Assembly (NCBI GenBank): GCA_002724245.1
Contig: PBOG01000029.1
Span: forward strand, 1-60,257
Length of the DNA stretch: 60,257 bases
Direction: 5' to 3'
From: Planctomycetaceae bacterium
GTDB taxonomy: Bacteria; Planctomycetota; Planctomycetia; Pirellulales; Pirellulaceae
Positions within the stretch are counted from its first letter, which is position 1; each line of letters opens with the position of its first letter. The translations under genes were made by a program, and so were the position numbers. The notes under the pieces are model-generated. The model was not told where the DNA came from. It made no database searches and was given only the letters and a program-made list of their open reading frames with translations. Shown one piece after another: positions 1-10,123 of the stretch.

Positions 1-1
1 G

Positions 2-1489
2 CTGACCTACGACGGCACCCGGCAAGCCAGTGGTTTGCAGCTGTTCATCGATGGGCAGTTGCAGCAGGTTGAAATTGCCAATAACAATCGGCTGGCGGGG
101 ACGTTATTGACCGACAAACCGTTTCGGATCGGTCAACGCCAGGCGTCGGTTCCCTTTCATGGACTGATTGATGAGGTCCAGGTCTTTTCACATGCCCTCT
201 TGTCGAGCGAAGTGGCACAGCTGGCCCAGGGGCTTCCGCCCACACGTCTGGCGACTCTGCTGGCGGTTCCGCCGGTGAACCGCAGCGTGGCTCAGAGGAC
301 CTGGTTGAGAGAGTTTTATGCGAGGCGAGTCGACCTGAAGTCGCGTCACATGCGGACGGAGTTGCAGTCGATTGAAACACGCAACGAAGCGATCCAGAAG
401 GCGATTCCGGTAACGATGGTCATGCAGGAGCGGAAGCAACGCCGGCCGACACCTCTGCTCATTCGCGGACAGTACGATCAACCTGGCGAGATCGTTCAAC
501 CTGGCCTACCAGCGTCCCTGTTTGCAGAGACGGCACCAGCGGCGTCGACGCGTCTTGACTTGGCGCGGTGGTTGACCGCACCTGACCACCCGTTGACCGC
601 CCGCGTGGCCGTCAATCGCTGGTGGGCGATGTTGTTTGGGACCGGTTTGGTGGAGACTACCGGAGATTTTGGTGTGCAGGGGGCACACCCCAGTCATCCG
701 GAGTTGCTTGACTGGTTGGCGACCGAGTTGATTCGCCAACAATGGAACCCACGGGCGATCCTGAAGTTGATCGTGTTGTCAGCCACCTATCGGCAGTCTG
801 CAGATGTGACTCCTCAGCACCAGGAGCTGGATCCGCAAAATCGTCTGTTGGCGCGTGCTCCACGCTGGCGTTTGCCCGCGGAGACGGTTCGTGACAATGC
901 GTTGGCGATCAGCGGGCTGCTGCAGCAGCGGATCGGTGGTCCCAGCGTGTATCCCTATCAGCCGGCCGGTTTGTGGGAAGATGTGTCCGTGGAGACGCGG
1001 GTGAAATATGTTGCCGACCGCGGTGCGGGGCTCTATCGCCGCAGTATGTACACGTTCTGGAAACGGACGTCACCGCCTCCCAGCATGTTGACTTTTGGTG
1101 CGCCGGATCGCGAGACCTGTGTGGTGCGCCGGGCTCGGACCAACACGCCACTGCAAGCCTTGGTGCTGTTGAATGATCCGACCTATGTCGAGGCGGCGCG
1201 TGTTTTTGCCGAGCGTATCATGGGGCAGCCGAGTGGTGACAGTCAGCGGCTGGATTTTGCGTTTCGGTGCGTAGTGTCGCGTTACCCACACGATGAGGAG
1301 CGTGCCATTATGGACGAAATGCTGAGGGACGCACGTGAGCGTTTCTCAGCCGATCCAGCAGCAGCACGCCAGCTCCTGGCCGTAGGTGATACACCGCAGT
1401 CGACCGGGCTGGCGGCGGCGGAATGGGCGGCCTGGACTTCGTTGGCTAGTATTCTCTTGAACCTGGATGAGACGATTTCAAACCCATGA
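2..1489 (+). CDS. LamG-DUF1553 protein, C-terminal part (5' end outside window)
   Basis: The frame is already open at the left edge, so this is the last 495 residues of a longer protein. The first ~75 residues form the end of a LamG/concanavalin-like fold ([27 protein letters not shown]). The rest is the DUF1553 (PSD1) domain: [40 protein letters not shown], and [20 protein letters not shown] near the end. In this family an N-terminal cytochrome c (PSCyt1) and DUF1549 normally come first; they must lie upstream of the window. The stop overlaps the next start (ATGA), so the DUF1501 gene is translationally coupled. Such pairs are a planctomycete hallmark and are exported, but their reaction is unknown. 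The full protein at the right edge (56283-60029) has the same LamG-DUF1553 order. Confidence 0.93.
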   Translation: MTYDGTRQASGLQLFIDGQLQQVEIANNNRLAGTLLTDKPFRIGQRQASVPFHGLIDEVQVFSHALLSSEVAQLAQGLPPTRLATLLAVPPVNRSVAQRTWLREFYARRVDLKSRHMRTELQSIETRNEAIQKAIPVTMVMQERKQRRPTPLLIRGQYDQPGEIVQPGLPASLFAETAPAASTRLDLARWLTAPDHPLTARVAVNRWWAMLFGTGLVETTGDFGVQGAHPSHPELLDWLATELIRQQWNPRAILKLIVLSATYRQSADVTPQHQELDPQNRLLARAPRWRLPAETVRDNALAISGLLQQRIGGPSVYPYQPAGLWEDVSVETRVKYVADRGAGLYRRSMYTFWKRTSPPPSMLTFGAPDRETCVVRRARTNTPLQALVLLNDPTYVEAARVFAERIMGQPSGDSQRLDFAFRCVVSRYPHDEERAIMDEMLRDARERFSADPAAARQLLAVGDTPQSTGLAAAEWAAWTSLASILLNLDETISNP

Positions 1490-2928
1490 ACCTGCTTTCC
1501 CCAGATCTTGGCTCCCTTCACCGCCGCCAGCTGCTGCAGAGGTCGTCTGGCGCTTTAGGTATGGCGGCCTTGTCTACTCTGTTGACGCGAGAGGTAGCGG
1601 GCAGCCGGTCTCACGCAAAAACGCAGACGACACACTTTGCCCCACGTGCCCGACGGGTGGTGTACCTGTTTCAATCGGGTGGTCCGTCTCACCTGGAACT
1701 GCTGGACTACAAACCGAAGTTGCCACACCTGCACGGTAGCGAATTGCCTGATTCGATTCGTCAGGGCCAGCGTTTGACCGGGATGACGTCGGGGCAACGC
1801 AATTTTCCAGTCGTCGCGCCGAAATTTGGTTTTCAGCGGTGCGGAGATGCAGGAACGTGGCTCAGTGAACTGTTACCCCACACCGGCCGCGTCATGGACG
1901 ACATCTGCGTGATTCGTTCAATGCACACGGAAGCGATCAATCATGATCCAGCAATCACTTATATCCAGACAGGATCGCAACAGCCGGGGCGACCTTCCCT
2001 GGGCGCCTGGATTAGTTACGGGCTGGGCAGTGAAGCCGACGATCTGCCGACGTTTACCGTGTTGATATCACACGGATCAGGAAGCGATGCCAATCAAGGG
2101 CTACTGGAGCGGTTGTGGGGGGCCGGGTTCTTGCCGTCCAGTCACCAGGGTGTCAAATTTCGTAGTAGCGGTGACCCGGTGCTGTATCTGAATGATCCGC
2201 CGGGTATCGATCGTCGCTTTCGTCGCCGCATGCTCGATGGACTGGCGCGACTCAACCAGCGTCAACTGGAAGCCACTGGCAATCCGGCCATCGCGGCGCG
2301 GATCGCGCAGTACGAAATGGCGTTTCGGATGCAGCAGTCCGTCCCGGAATTAGCAGATCTCTCCGCGGAACCAGCCAGCACGTTTGAACTCTACGGGGAA
2401 GCGTCGCGGAAACCGGGAACGTTTGCCGCCAATTGTCTCTTGACCCGCCGAATGTTGGAGCGGGGTGTGCGGTTTGTCCAGCTTTACCATCGCGGTTGGG
2501 ACCAGCATGGAGGGCTGCCGACCAATATGCCCAAGCAGTGCCGCGATATTGATCAACCCCAGGCGGCGTTGATTCAGGATCTGAAGCAGCGCGGAATGCT
2601 CGATGATACGTTGATTATCTGGGGCGGTGAATTTGGGCGCACTGTGTACGGACAAGGAGGGGTAAAGGCCGACTACGGCCGCGACCACCACGGGCGCTGT
2701 TATGCCATGTGGATGGCAGGTGGCGGGATCCGTGGCGGCCATGTGCATGGCGAAACGGATGACTACGGCTACAACATTGTCCGCGATCCGGTCCACATCC
2801 ATGACCTGAATGCGACCATTTTGCATTGTCTGGGAATGGACCACCGCCGGCTCACCTTCCGGCAGCAGGGAAGGGACTATCGGCTGACTGATGTGCACGG
2901 GAACGTGGTGCAATCTCTGTTGAGTTGA
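1486..2928 (+). CDS. DUF1501 family protein, Tat-exported
   Basis: A 480-residue DUF1501 protein (alkaline-phosphatase/sulfatase fold, function not established). The N-terminus has an [17 protein letters not shown] stretch typical of a twin-arginine signal. Family landmarks follow: [17 protein letters not shown], the [20 protein letters not shown] segment, [50 protein letters not shown] and the closing [19 protein letters not shown]. The start ATG lies inside the stop of the preceding LamG-DUF1553 gene (4-nt overlap), so the two proteins are very likely made together and may act as an extracytoplasmic pair. The right-edge DUF1501 (54723-56204) is a paralogue in the same arrangement but on the other strand. 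Confidence 0.95.
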   Translation: MNLLSPDLGSLHRRQLLQRSSGALGMAALSTLLTREVAGSRSHAKTQTTHFAPRARRVVYLFQSGGPSHLELLDYKPKLPHLHGSELPDSIRQGQRLTGMTSGQRNFPVVAPKFGFQRCGDAGTWLSELLPHTGRVMDDICVIRSMHTEAINHDPAITYIQTGSQQPGRPSLGAWISYGLGSEADDLPTFTVLISHGSGSDANQGLLERLWGAGFLPSSHQGVKFRSSGDPVLYLNDPPGIDRRFRRRMLDGLARLNQRQLEATGNPAIAARIAQYEMAFRMQQSVPELADLSAEPASTFELYGEASRKPGTFAANCLLTRRMLERGVRFVQLYHRGWDQHGGLPTNMPKQCRDIDQPQAALIQDLKQRGMLDDTLIIWGGEFGRTVYGQGGVKADYGRDHHGRCYAMWMAGGGIRGGHVHGETDDYGYNIVRDPVHIHDLNATILHCLGMDHRRLTFRQQGRDYRLTDVHGNVVQSLLS

Positions 2929-2972
2929 ACTGGATAACTGGGCGAATACGGATTGGTATCGGCCGCATCGTC

Positions 2973-4235
2973 TCAGCGTAGTTTGCCCCGGTTGTGCAAG
3001 TCGATCAGTGCGGAGGCGACCGCGTCGGTGGCCCGGAACGCGGCATCACCACCCTGATTTACGCAGATCAGTACCGCAAACCCCCGTCGAGGGGCGACCC
3101 AGAGATTGGCATAGTTCATCGTGTTGGAACCCGCGTGGTGCAGCACGGTACCACCTCCCCAGCGGCGCTGAAGTACAAGCCAGCCCAGGGCATAATTGCC
3201 ACCCAGTGGCGGCGTGTGCAAATTGGGATAGCTGTCTTTGTTCAGTAACGCGACATCGCCAGCGGCGCCACGCAGATGGTCCTGGACGAACCGAGCCCAA
3301 TCCTGGATCGTACTGTGGACGCGGCCGGCGGGACCCATCACCGGCGGGTTATCCACGGACGGCCCATTCGCGCCGACTGGGTCTCCGGCCGCCGTGTGTC
3401 CCCAGGGCTGATCGAGTTTTCCCGGAGTTCCCACACCACCGAAACCGACGTCCTGCATTTTCAAGGGGGCAAACACTTCGTCGACGATCTTCGTTTGCCA
3501 GCTTTGGCTGGTTACCTTTTCGACCATGGCGCCGGCAATCAGGTAGCCCAGATTCGAGTAAGCGTAGGTACTGCCAGGTTTGGTTAACGGTGGTTTGGCA
3601 AGCTCTTGCACAACCGCCCGCCGGCGTTCGGCGGTGGCGTCCGCTCCGCGGTACTGGTTCAGGGCCAGGTTGGCGGGCAAACCAGCGCGGTGGCAGAGAA
3701 GTTGCAGAACGGTTACCTCTCGCATGTCGGGGTGAAATTTGGCGCTCGTATCCGGAAAGACCTCCGCGGTTGTGCTCTCCCAGCGCAGAAGTTGCTGCTC
3801 GACCAGGCGGGCGATTAGGGTGGCGGTCATCGCTTTGGTTTCGGATCCCAGGTGCCAGCGGTCGCGCAGTGTAACGGGAATCGTGGACCCTCGTTTGCGC
3901 AGACCAACCGCACCGACGGTGATCTTTCCCTCGCGTGTCACTACCGCAGCGGCGATGGCGGGAACGAGGTGCTGTTGGCGAATACGGGTCAGCTGGTCGA
4001 CGATTTGTTGATTTCCGGATGCTTCATTGGCGCGTTGCGTCGCGCCGGGTTCGCCGCTGTGTGCCGGGGCGTTCCACAAGATTGACACGATCAATAAGAC
4101 GCGTGCCAACGGGTACCGGCGGCGACCATTCATGTCGAGGTGCATGTCGGCAATCAGTGTTCCTGGGAGGAGTGCGACAAACGGCCAGCCGGGTAACGGG
4201 CGGTAGGTTTGTTCATCAATGGGTGTTTGCGGCAT
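2973..4235 (-). CDS. Beta-lactamase family serine hydrolase (class C / esterase type)
   Basis: A 420-residue serine hydrolase of the beta-lactamase/penicillin-binding-protein-like fold. The nucleophile motif is S-E-T-K (residues ~131-134), followed by Y-S-N in AYAYSNLGYLIAG and a HHAGSNTMNYA segment in place of the KTG box. Members act as peptidases, esterases or lactamases in the periplasm; the substrate cannot be read from sequence. The first ATG (4235) has a good AAGGA six bases upstream. A second ATG at 4133 (MNGRRRYPLARVLLIV) begins a classic signal peptide, so the true start may be 34 codons later. It converges on the DUF1501 gene with 44 bp between stops and diverges from the dioxygenase gene. 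Confidence 0.9.
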   Translation of the reverse strand: MPQTPIDEQTYRPLPGWPFVALLPGTLIADMHLDMNGRRRYPLARVLLIVSILWNAPAHSGEPGATQRANEASGNQQIVDQLTRIRQQHLVPAIAAAVVTREGKITVGAVGLRKRGSTIPVTLRDRWHLGSETKAMTATLIARLVEQQLLRWESTTAEVFPDTSAKFHPDMREVTVLQLLCHRAGLPANLALNQYRGADATAERRRAVVQELAKPPLTKPGSTYAYSNLGYLIAGAMVEKVTSQSWQTKIVDEVFAPLKMQDVGFGGVGTPGKLDQPWGHTAAGDPVGANGPSVDNPPVMGPAGRVHSTIQDWARFVQDHLRGAAGDVALLNKDSYPNLHTPPLGGNYALGWLVLQRRWGGGTVLHHAGSNTMNYANLWVAPRRGFAVLICVNQGGDAAFRATDAVASALIDLHNRGKLR

Positions 4236-4330
4236 GGTTTGTCCTTCTGTCCGCGTTCAAGTTGCCGGTGATATTTTCATGACATCACATTGATATATTC
4301 CAGGCAACCCGGTATGACCCAGTGGTCCCG

Positions 4331-4355
4331 CAACTTGCCAATCGTTGACAAGTTG
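4331..4355. promoter_or_regulatory. Inverted repeat in the lactamase/dioxygenase divergent region, possible operator
   Basis: CAACTTG and CAAGTTG form a perfect 7-bp inverted repeat with an 11-bp spacer. It lies between the divergent genes and just upstream of the best promoter match for the dioxygenase. A dyad of this size could bind a dimeric regulator, but no regulator gene is adjacent. Confidence 0.35.
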
Positions 4356-4378
4356 CAGTAGATGCGGCGCACTTGTTT

Positions 4379-4407
4379 TTGATTCCAGCCGCGTTGAGGT
4401 ATATAAG
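4379..4407 (+). promoter_or_regulatory. Sigma-70-like promoter for the dioxygenase gene
   Basis: TTGATT (4379-4384) and TATAAG (4402-4407) are separated by exactly 17 bp, about 60 bp before the dioxygenase start. This is the best -35/-10 pair I saw in the divergent region. Confidence 0.45.
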
Positions 4408-4466
4408 ACGTACAGCGGGACGGTGACGTAGCTCACTTTGTTTCAACACATAAGTTTATAGCCGGG

Positions 4467-5375
4467 ATGTCCCAGGAGGATGGTAAGGTGACTGTCTCGA
4501 TTCGCCAACTCCATCCGCACTTTGTTGGCGAGGTGGAGGGTATCGATCTCCGCCAGCCACTCGCGACCGCAGATGTCGATGCGATCGACGAGGGGATGGA
4601 TCGTTACGCAGTGCTGATTTTTCATGACCAGAACATCACCGATGAACAGCAATTGGCCTTCACTCGAAACTTTGGGGAAATCGAACACGCGGTGGGTAAC
4701 AGTATCACCGCTTCGCAAGGGCGGCGACTTGGCACGGAGATGGCAGATCTTTCCAATCTGGCCCAGCGTGACCAGATTTTTCAGCGTGATGACCGGCGGC
4801 GGTTGTTCGACCTGGCGAATCGTCTGTGGCATTCGGACAGTTCTTTTCGCGTCGTCCCGGCAAAATATTCGTTGCTCTCTGCCCGCGCGGTTCCGGCCCA
4901 CGGAGGAAATACCGAGTTTGCCGACATGCGCGCCGCCTACGACGCGCTTGACGACCGGACTCGGGCGGAGGTTGCCGACCTGGTGTGCGAGCACTCGTTG
5001 ATGTACTCCCGCGGATTGCTTGGGTTCACCGAGTTCACGGAAGAGGAACGCAAGACGTTCACGCCAGTCCGTCAGCGGTTGGTACGGACTCATCCGGTGA
5101 CCGGTCGGAAATCACTGTTTCTGGCTTCCCATGCTGGCGGTATTGTCGATTGGCCGATGTCGGAGGCACGTTCGTACTTGCGGGATCTCAGTGAGCATGC
5201 CACCCAGCCGGAATTTGTGCATGTCCACCAATGGCGTTTGCACGATCTGGTTATCTGGGATAACCGTCAGACGATGCACCGGGTCCGCCGATTCGATGAT
5301 GTGAATGAGGTCCGTGATATGCGTCGGACGACGCTCATTGGGGATGGGCCAACGGCCGAACAAACGCCGGGTTGA
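4467..5375 (+). CDS. TauD/TfdA-family Fe(II)/2-oxoglutarate dioxygenase
   Basis: A 302-residue member of the TauD/TfdA family, which uses Fe(II), 2-oxoglutarate and O2 to hydroxylate small acids such as taurine or aryloxyacetates. The proximal metal pair H-x-D is in RLWHSDSSF (H122, D124). The distal histidine and the 2-oxoglutarate-binding arginine are in VIWDNRQTMHRVRRFD near residues 262-277. SLLSARAVPAHGGNTEFADM is the usual facial segment. A GTG at 4488 preceded by AGGAGG with 8-nt spacing may be the real start (VTVSIRQLHPHF), giving 295 residues, which matches where TfdA-type proteins begin. No sulfonate or aryl transport genes are nearby, so the substrate is open. Confidence 0.92.
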   Translation: MSQEDGKVTVSIRQLHPHFVGEVEGIDLRQPLATADVDAIDEGMDRYAVLIFHDQNITDEQQLAFTRNFGEIEHAVGNSITASQGRRLGTEMADLSNLAQRDQIFQRDDRRRLFDLANRLWHSDSSFRVVPAKYSLLSARAVPAHGGNTEFADMRAAYDALDDRTRAEVADLVCEHSLMYSRGLLGFTEFTEEERKTFTPVRQRLVRTHPVTGRKSLFLASHAGGIVDWPMSEARSYLRDLSEHATQPEFVHVHQWRLHDLVIWDNRQTMHRVRRFDDVNEVRDMRRTTLIGDGPTAEQTPG

Positions 5376-5497
5376 ACAGCCGGTGTTGGCGATCGACGGG
5401 TGCTACAAACCGGCTTCCCCGGGATTTGCTGAGCGCGGCAGCGAGCGAACGCGAGCGTTTCGGTCAGCTGCCGCTACCCGGCCCCGGTGAATTGTGT

Positions 5498-8400
5498 ATG
5501 CTCGTCTGGATGGCCAAGGCGACTTCCACGACCGATCAGAAATGTGCGGCACTTTCCACGTTTCACCCCCTTGTGCAGCGGTGGTTCACCGCGGCGTTCG
5601 CCGCCCCTACCTCCGCCCAACAACTCTCCTGGCCGGCCATTGCTGCGGGTAACAGTACGTTGCTGCTGGCTCCAACCGGGTCGGGGAAAACGTTGTCCGC
5701 GTTCCTCACCGCGATCGATCGCATCATGTTTGGGCCTCCGCTCGGTGGGGAGAGTGTCACGGTGCTCTATATCTCGCCTTTGAAAGCGCTGGCCACCGAT
5801 ATCGAGCGGAATTTGCGCGCGCCATTGGCCGGAATTCGGGCCGTCGCCGAGAAGGAAGGGTTCGATTACCGCCTGCCAACCGTGGCGATTCGCACAGGTG
5901 ACACAACTGCCCAGGAACGCAGGGCGATTCAGAAGCGGCCGCCGGATATCCTGATCACGACACCAGAGTCCCTCTATCTGATGCTTACCTCGCGGGCCCG
6001 TGAAGTGATCGCTGGCGTTGAGACCGTGATCATCGACGAGATCCATGCCCTGGCTTCGACCAAACGTGGTACGCACCTGTTCCTGTCGCTGGAACGTCTG
6101 GAGCGGCTGCGCCGGCGACAAAATCCAGAGGTCGATCCGATCCAGCGGATCGGATTGTCGGCGACTCAGCGCCCGCTGGCGGAGATGGCGCGGCTGCTGG
6201 GTGGCTCGGAAATCCCGGAGGCGGCGGAGGCGTATCCGCGTCCACGCCCTGTGGAGATCGTCGAAGCGTCACGCAAGAAGCAGCTGCAATTGCAGATTGA
6301 AACGCCGGTCGATGATATGGCAAAGCTGACGCAGACGACACCTCAGGAGACGATTCAAACCGGTCCGGCCTCCGCTGGGCCGACGATTCCTTCCATTTGG
6401 CAGTCGATCTACCCCAGGCTGGTTGAGCTGATTCGCGAACATCGCTCGACGATCATTTTTGTGAATAGTCGCCGCCTGGCCGAGCGATTGGCGGCGGCCA
6501 TCAACGAACTGGCTGATAGCGAACTGGCACTCGCCCATCACGGTTCCATCGCCAAGGAACGCCGGGCCGTCATCGAGGACCGCCTGAAGCAGGGACAGCT
6601 GCCCGCCATGGTGGCCACCTCGTCGATGGAGTTGGGAATTGACATGGGTGCTGTCGATCTGGTCATCCAAATCGAAGCGCCTCCCTCCATCGCCTCCGGA
6701 ATCCAACGAGTCGGACGTTCCGGGCACCGCGTCGACGAGCCCTCGACAGGGGTCGTGTTTCCCAAATACCGTGGCGATTTGCTCGCGTGTGCGGCGGCCG
6801 TCAGCCGGATGACCGTGGGAGAGGTAGAACATACCGCATACCCACGCAACCCGCTCGACGTGTTAGCTCAACAGCTGGTCGCCGAAGTGGCTATGAACAG
6901 TCTGACGGTCGACGAAGCGTACAACCTGGCACGTAGTGCAGCTCCCTATACAGAATTGCCACGCAGCGCGTTTGAAGGTGTGCTGGACTTGCTTTCCGGA
7001 CGCTATCCGAGCAGTGAGTTTACCGAGTTGCGGCCCCGCTTGAATTGGGACCGGGTCCGCGGTCTTCTCGAACCGCGCCGCGGTGCGCAGCGAACCGCAG
7101 TGGCGAATGCGGGGACGATTCCCGATCGTGGCCTGTACGGTGTCTTCCTTTCCGAGGACGCGAGTGGAGGTGGCAAGCGGGTGGGGGAGTTGGATGAAGA
7201 AATGGTGTACGAGACGCGTCCCGGCGAGGTGTTCTTGTTGGGGGCGTCGTCTTGGCGCGTGCTAGAGATCACCAACGACCGCGTACTGGTAGCTCCCGCG
7301 CCAGGAGAGCCTGGCCGGATGCCGTTTTGGCGCGGTGATACCCCCGGTCGGCCACTGGAATTCGGGCGTGCCATTGGACAACTCACGCGAGAATTGTTGC
7401 AGCAACCACGAGACGTGGCGGAATCGACACTGACCACAGTGCATTGCCTGGAACCGCGCGCGGCGCGCAACTTGATGGACTACCTCTGCGAGCAGCGCGA
7501 GGCGACCGCCGTGCCACCATCCGATCGCACCATCGTCGTGGAGACCTTTCTGGATGAGATTGGCGATTGGCGTGTGGTGATCCTCTCCCCTTTCGGGGCT
7601 CGCGTCCACGCCCCCTGGGCGATTGCCGTGGGGGCTCGGCTCCGCAACGATCTCACCGGTGATCTGGATATGGTGTGGGGGGATGATGGCATTGTATTTC
7701 GGATTCCTGAAAGTGATGACACACCGGAGCCTCACGACTTGTTTCCGGACCCGGAGGAAATCGAAGAGATGGTGGTGCGCGAGCTGGGCGGTACGGCCAT
7801 GTTTGCCTCACACTTCCGCGAGAATGCCGCCCGCGCGCTTTTGCTTCCACGTCGTCAGCCCGGTCGGCGCACTCCACTTTGGATGCAACGTCGTAAATCG
7901 GCTGATTTACTGAAGGTCGCGGCCAGGTACGAGCAGTTTCCGATCTCGCTGGAAACGCTGCGCGAGTGCTTGCGTGACGTCTTCGATTTGCCAGGTTTGC
8001 GTGGTTTGCTGGAAGAGGTCCGGCGCCGTGAGATCCGTGTCCATGCGTTACATTCCGAGACGCCGTCACCCTTTGCGGCCTCGGTGATGTTCAGTTACGC
8101 CGGGAACTTTCTCTACGAGGGTGACGCACCGCTCGCCGAACGCCGTGCGCAGTCCCTGGCCCTTGACCATGCCCAGTTGCGTGAATTGCTTGGTGATTCT
8201 GAGCTGCGTGAGTTACTTGATGCGGATGCGATTGCCGAGATCGGACGCGAACTACAACGGCTGGATGCTGCCCGGCCGCTTCGTGACGCCGACGATTTGC
8301 ACGATTTACTGCGACACCTGGGTGACCTGTCTACCGAGGAGATCGGCCAGCGGTCCGGCCGCACGGATGCACCGACTGACACCTGGCTGGAAGACCTGGA

Positions 8401-10036
8401 ACGACAACGCCGTGCTGTGCCGATTCGGTTTGAAAGCGGCCTGCGTTGGATTGCTGCGGAGGATGCGGGGGTTTATCGCGATGCACTCGGATTTGTCCCA
8501 CCTCAGGGTTTGCCGCACGCGTTTCTCGAACCGGTCGATGCGGCGCTCGAGCAGCTGGTCGCTCGCTATGCGCGGACTCACACACCACTGTACGCCGACC
8601 AGATTGCCACACGTCTGGAGGTTGGCATCAGCCCAGTGCAACATGCACTGGGGACATTGCTTCAACAGCAGCGCGTATTAGAGGGCGAGTTCTTGCCGGG
8701 TGGACGTGGCTTGGAATGGTGCGACACCGGTGTCATGAAACGGATGAAACGCCGTTCGCTGGCTCGGTTACGGAAGCAAGTCGAACCGGTTGATGGAGAG
8801 GCGTTCGCTCGGTTCTTGACCCATTGGCAGGGTGTGACACGCCCGCGTCGAGGCTTGGATGGGTTGTTGGATGTGGTGGAACAACTACAGGGTTGCCCAC
8901 TCCCCGCCTCGGTGCTCGAAGCGGAAATCTTACCCGCCCGGTTGGAAGCCTATCGCAGCAGTGACTTGGATGAGCTTTGCAGCGCGGGTGAAGTCGTCTG
9001 GAGAGGGGTGGAGAGTATTGGACCGCATGATGGTCGGATCGTACTGGCACTGGCGGAGCATGCCAGCTTGATGCCCGGTGGACAGGAGCAGGGCTGTGAA
9101 CCCTTGCAGCAACAGATCATCGATGTTTTAGACGAGCGCGGCGCCTTGTATTTTGATGAACTAGTGACACAGGTCGGAGGATTTTCCCAGGATTTACTGC
9201 AGCATCTGTGGGAACTCGTTTGGCGAGGTGTGGTGACCAACGATACGCTGGCGCCGCTCCGTTCGTTGCGGCGCGCTGGCGGAGGCGAGAACAAACGCCG
9301 ACGGCGCGGGCAACGTCGCTATCGTTCACGGCGCACGCAGCGGCGTCCTGGTACAGAAGGGCGATGGTCGTTGTTCGACACGCGGCACAAGCATACCCCG
9401 ACCGAGCGTCAAACGGCGCTGGCGTCTCAGTTGATTGAACGCTACGGTGTCGTGACTCGGCAACTGGTGACGAGCGAGAAAATTGCGGGTGGATTTTCTG
9501 GGCTGTACCCCGTATTCCGGGCCATGGAAGAAATGGGCCGTGTCCGCCGAGGCTATTTTGTCGCGGGGCAGGGTGCGGCCCAGTTCGCAGCCCAGGGTGC
9601 CGACGACCAACTCAGAAACAAGTCGCGAGACCGGGCCGCATCCCAGGAGCCGCCGCCGGTGTTGCTCCTAGCGGCCTGTGACCCTGCCAGTCCGTATGGA
9701 GGCGTGTTGCCGTGGCCGGAATTCGCGGGTGACGCCCGGCCCCACCGGGCCACAGGTGCTCGCGTCGTGTTGGATGAGGGCGTGTTGCTGGGGCACCTGA
9801 ACCGCAGTGGGAATCACCTGATCACATTTGTTGAGCCAGGTACCGGGAAATGGGGTCGGCTGATGGAGGCGTTGCGGCAGGTTGCCCGGGACCGCGGTGC
9901 GGTGTTGCTGACAAGGCTGAATGGGGTCGAGATTGATGTGTCTCCTTGGGCACCTGCCCTGGTTGAATGTGGTTTTGTCAGTTCGACCAATGGTTTCCAG
10001 CTGCGGTCGGATCGTCACGTGCGCGGTGCCAGGTGA
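5498..10036 (+). CDS. lhr: Large Lhr-type ATP-dependent helicase
   Basis: A 1512-residue superfamily-2 helicase about as long as the full-size Lhr of E. coli and mycobacteria. Walker A is APTGSGKT (~58-65). Next come DEIH in VIIDEIHALAS, SAT in IGLSATQRPL, IIFVNSRRLAERL, and the motif V/VI block ATSSMELGIDMGAVDLV with IQRVGRSGHRV. The Lhr-core winged helix and DEAD/H-associated domain follow (VETFLDEIGDWRVVILSPFG), then the long Lhr C-terminal region ending in GNHLITFVEPGTGKWGRL. Lhr translocates on single-stranded DNA and unwinds RNA:DNA hybrids. The open frame extends to 5372, but ATG 5498 (or 5510) fits the family. A Nei2-type glycosylase follows after 87 bp, a neighbour relationship also known in mycobacteria. 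Confidence 0.97.
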   Translation: MLVWMAKATSTTDQKCAALSTFHPLVQRWFTAAFAAPTSAQQLSWPAIAAGNSTLLLAPTGSGKTLSAFLTAIDRIMFGPPLGGESVTVLYISPLKALATDIERNLRAPLAGIRAVAEKEGFDYRLPTVAIRTGDTTAQERRAIQKRPPDILITTPESLYLMLTSRAREVIAGVETVIIDEIHALASTKRGTHLFLSLERLERLRRRQNPEVDPIQRIGLSATQRPLAEMARLLGGSEIPEAAEAYPRPRPVEIVEASRKKQLQLQIETPVDDMAKLTQTTPQETIQTGPASAGPTIPSIWQSIYPRLVELIREHRSTIIFVNSRRLAERLAAAINELADSELALAHHGSIAKERRAVIEDRLKQGQLPAMVATSSMELGIDMGAVDLVIQIEAPPSIASGIQRVGRSGHRVDEPSTGVVFPKYRGDLLACAAAVSRMTVGEVEHTAYPRNPLDVLAQQLVAEVAMNSLTVDEAYNLARSAAPYTELPRSAFEGVLDLLSGRYPSSEFTELRPRLNWDRVRGLLEPRRGAQRTAVANAGTIPDRGLYGVFLSEDASGGGKRVGELDEEMVYETRPGEVFLLGASSWRVLEITNDRVLVAPAPGEPGRMPFWRGDTPGRPLEFGRAIGQLTRELLQQPRDVAESTLTTVHCLEPRAARNLMDYLCEQREATAVPPSDRTIVVETFLDEIGDWRVVILSPFGARVHAPWAIAVGARLRNDLTGDLDMVWGDDGIVFRIPESDDTPEPHDLFPDPEEIEEMVVRELGGTAMFASHFRENAARALLLPRRQPGRRTPLWMQRRKSADLLKVAARYEQFPISLETLRECLRDVFDLPGLRGLLEEVRRREIRVHALHSETPSPFAASVMFSYAGNFLYEGDAPLAERRAQSLALDHAQLRELLGDSELRELLDADAIAEIGRELQRLDAARPLRDADDLHDLLRHLGDLSTEEIGQRSGRTDAPTDTWLEDLERQRRAVPIRFESGLRWIAAEDAGVYRDALGFVPPQGLPHAFLEPVDAALEQLVARYARTHTPLYADQIATRLEVGISPVQHALGTLLQQQRVLEGEFLPGGRGLEWCDTGVMKRMKRRSLARLRKQVEPVDGEAFARFLTHWQGVTRPRRGLDGLLDVVEQLQGCPLPASVLEAEILPARLEAYRSSDLDELCSAGEVVWRGVESIGPHDGRIVLALAEHASLMPGGQEQGCEPLQQQIIDVLDERGALYFDELVTQVGGFSQDLLQHLWELVWRGVVTNDTLAPLRSLRRAGGGENKRRRRGQRRYRSRRTQRRPGTEGRWSLFDTRHKHTPTERQTALASQLIERYGVVTRQLVTSEKIAGGFSGLYPVFRAMEEMGRVRRGYFVAGQGAAQFAAQGADDQLRNKSRDRAASQEPPPVLLLAACDPASPYGGVLPWPEFAGDARPHRATGARVVLDEGVLLGHLNRSGNHLITFVEPGTGKWGRLMEALRQVARDRGAVLLTRLNGVEIDVSPWAPALVECGFVSSTNGFQLRSDRHVRGAR

Positions 10037-10123
10037 ATCGAGGATTCTTCCACCGGTGTCTGGCTTCCGGGCTCCTGGCGGAGTACGTTGGCATGCGTAA
10101 CGCTTGCAGGCAGGATCCGCGCG

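Noticed and set aside
5372-5497. 42-residue extension of Lhr overlapping the dioxygenase stop
   Set aside because: It begins at TTG and has no conserved sequence; the ATG at 5498 fits Lhr proteins.
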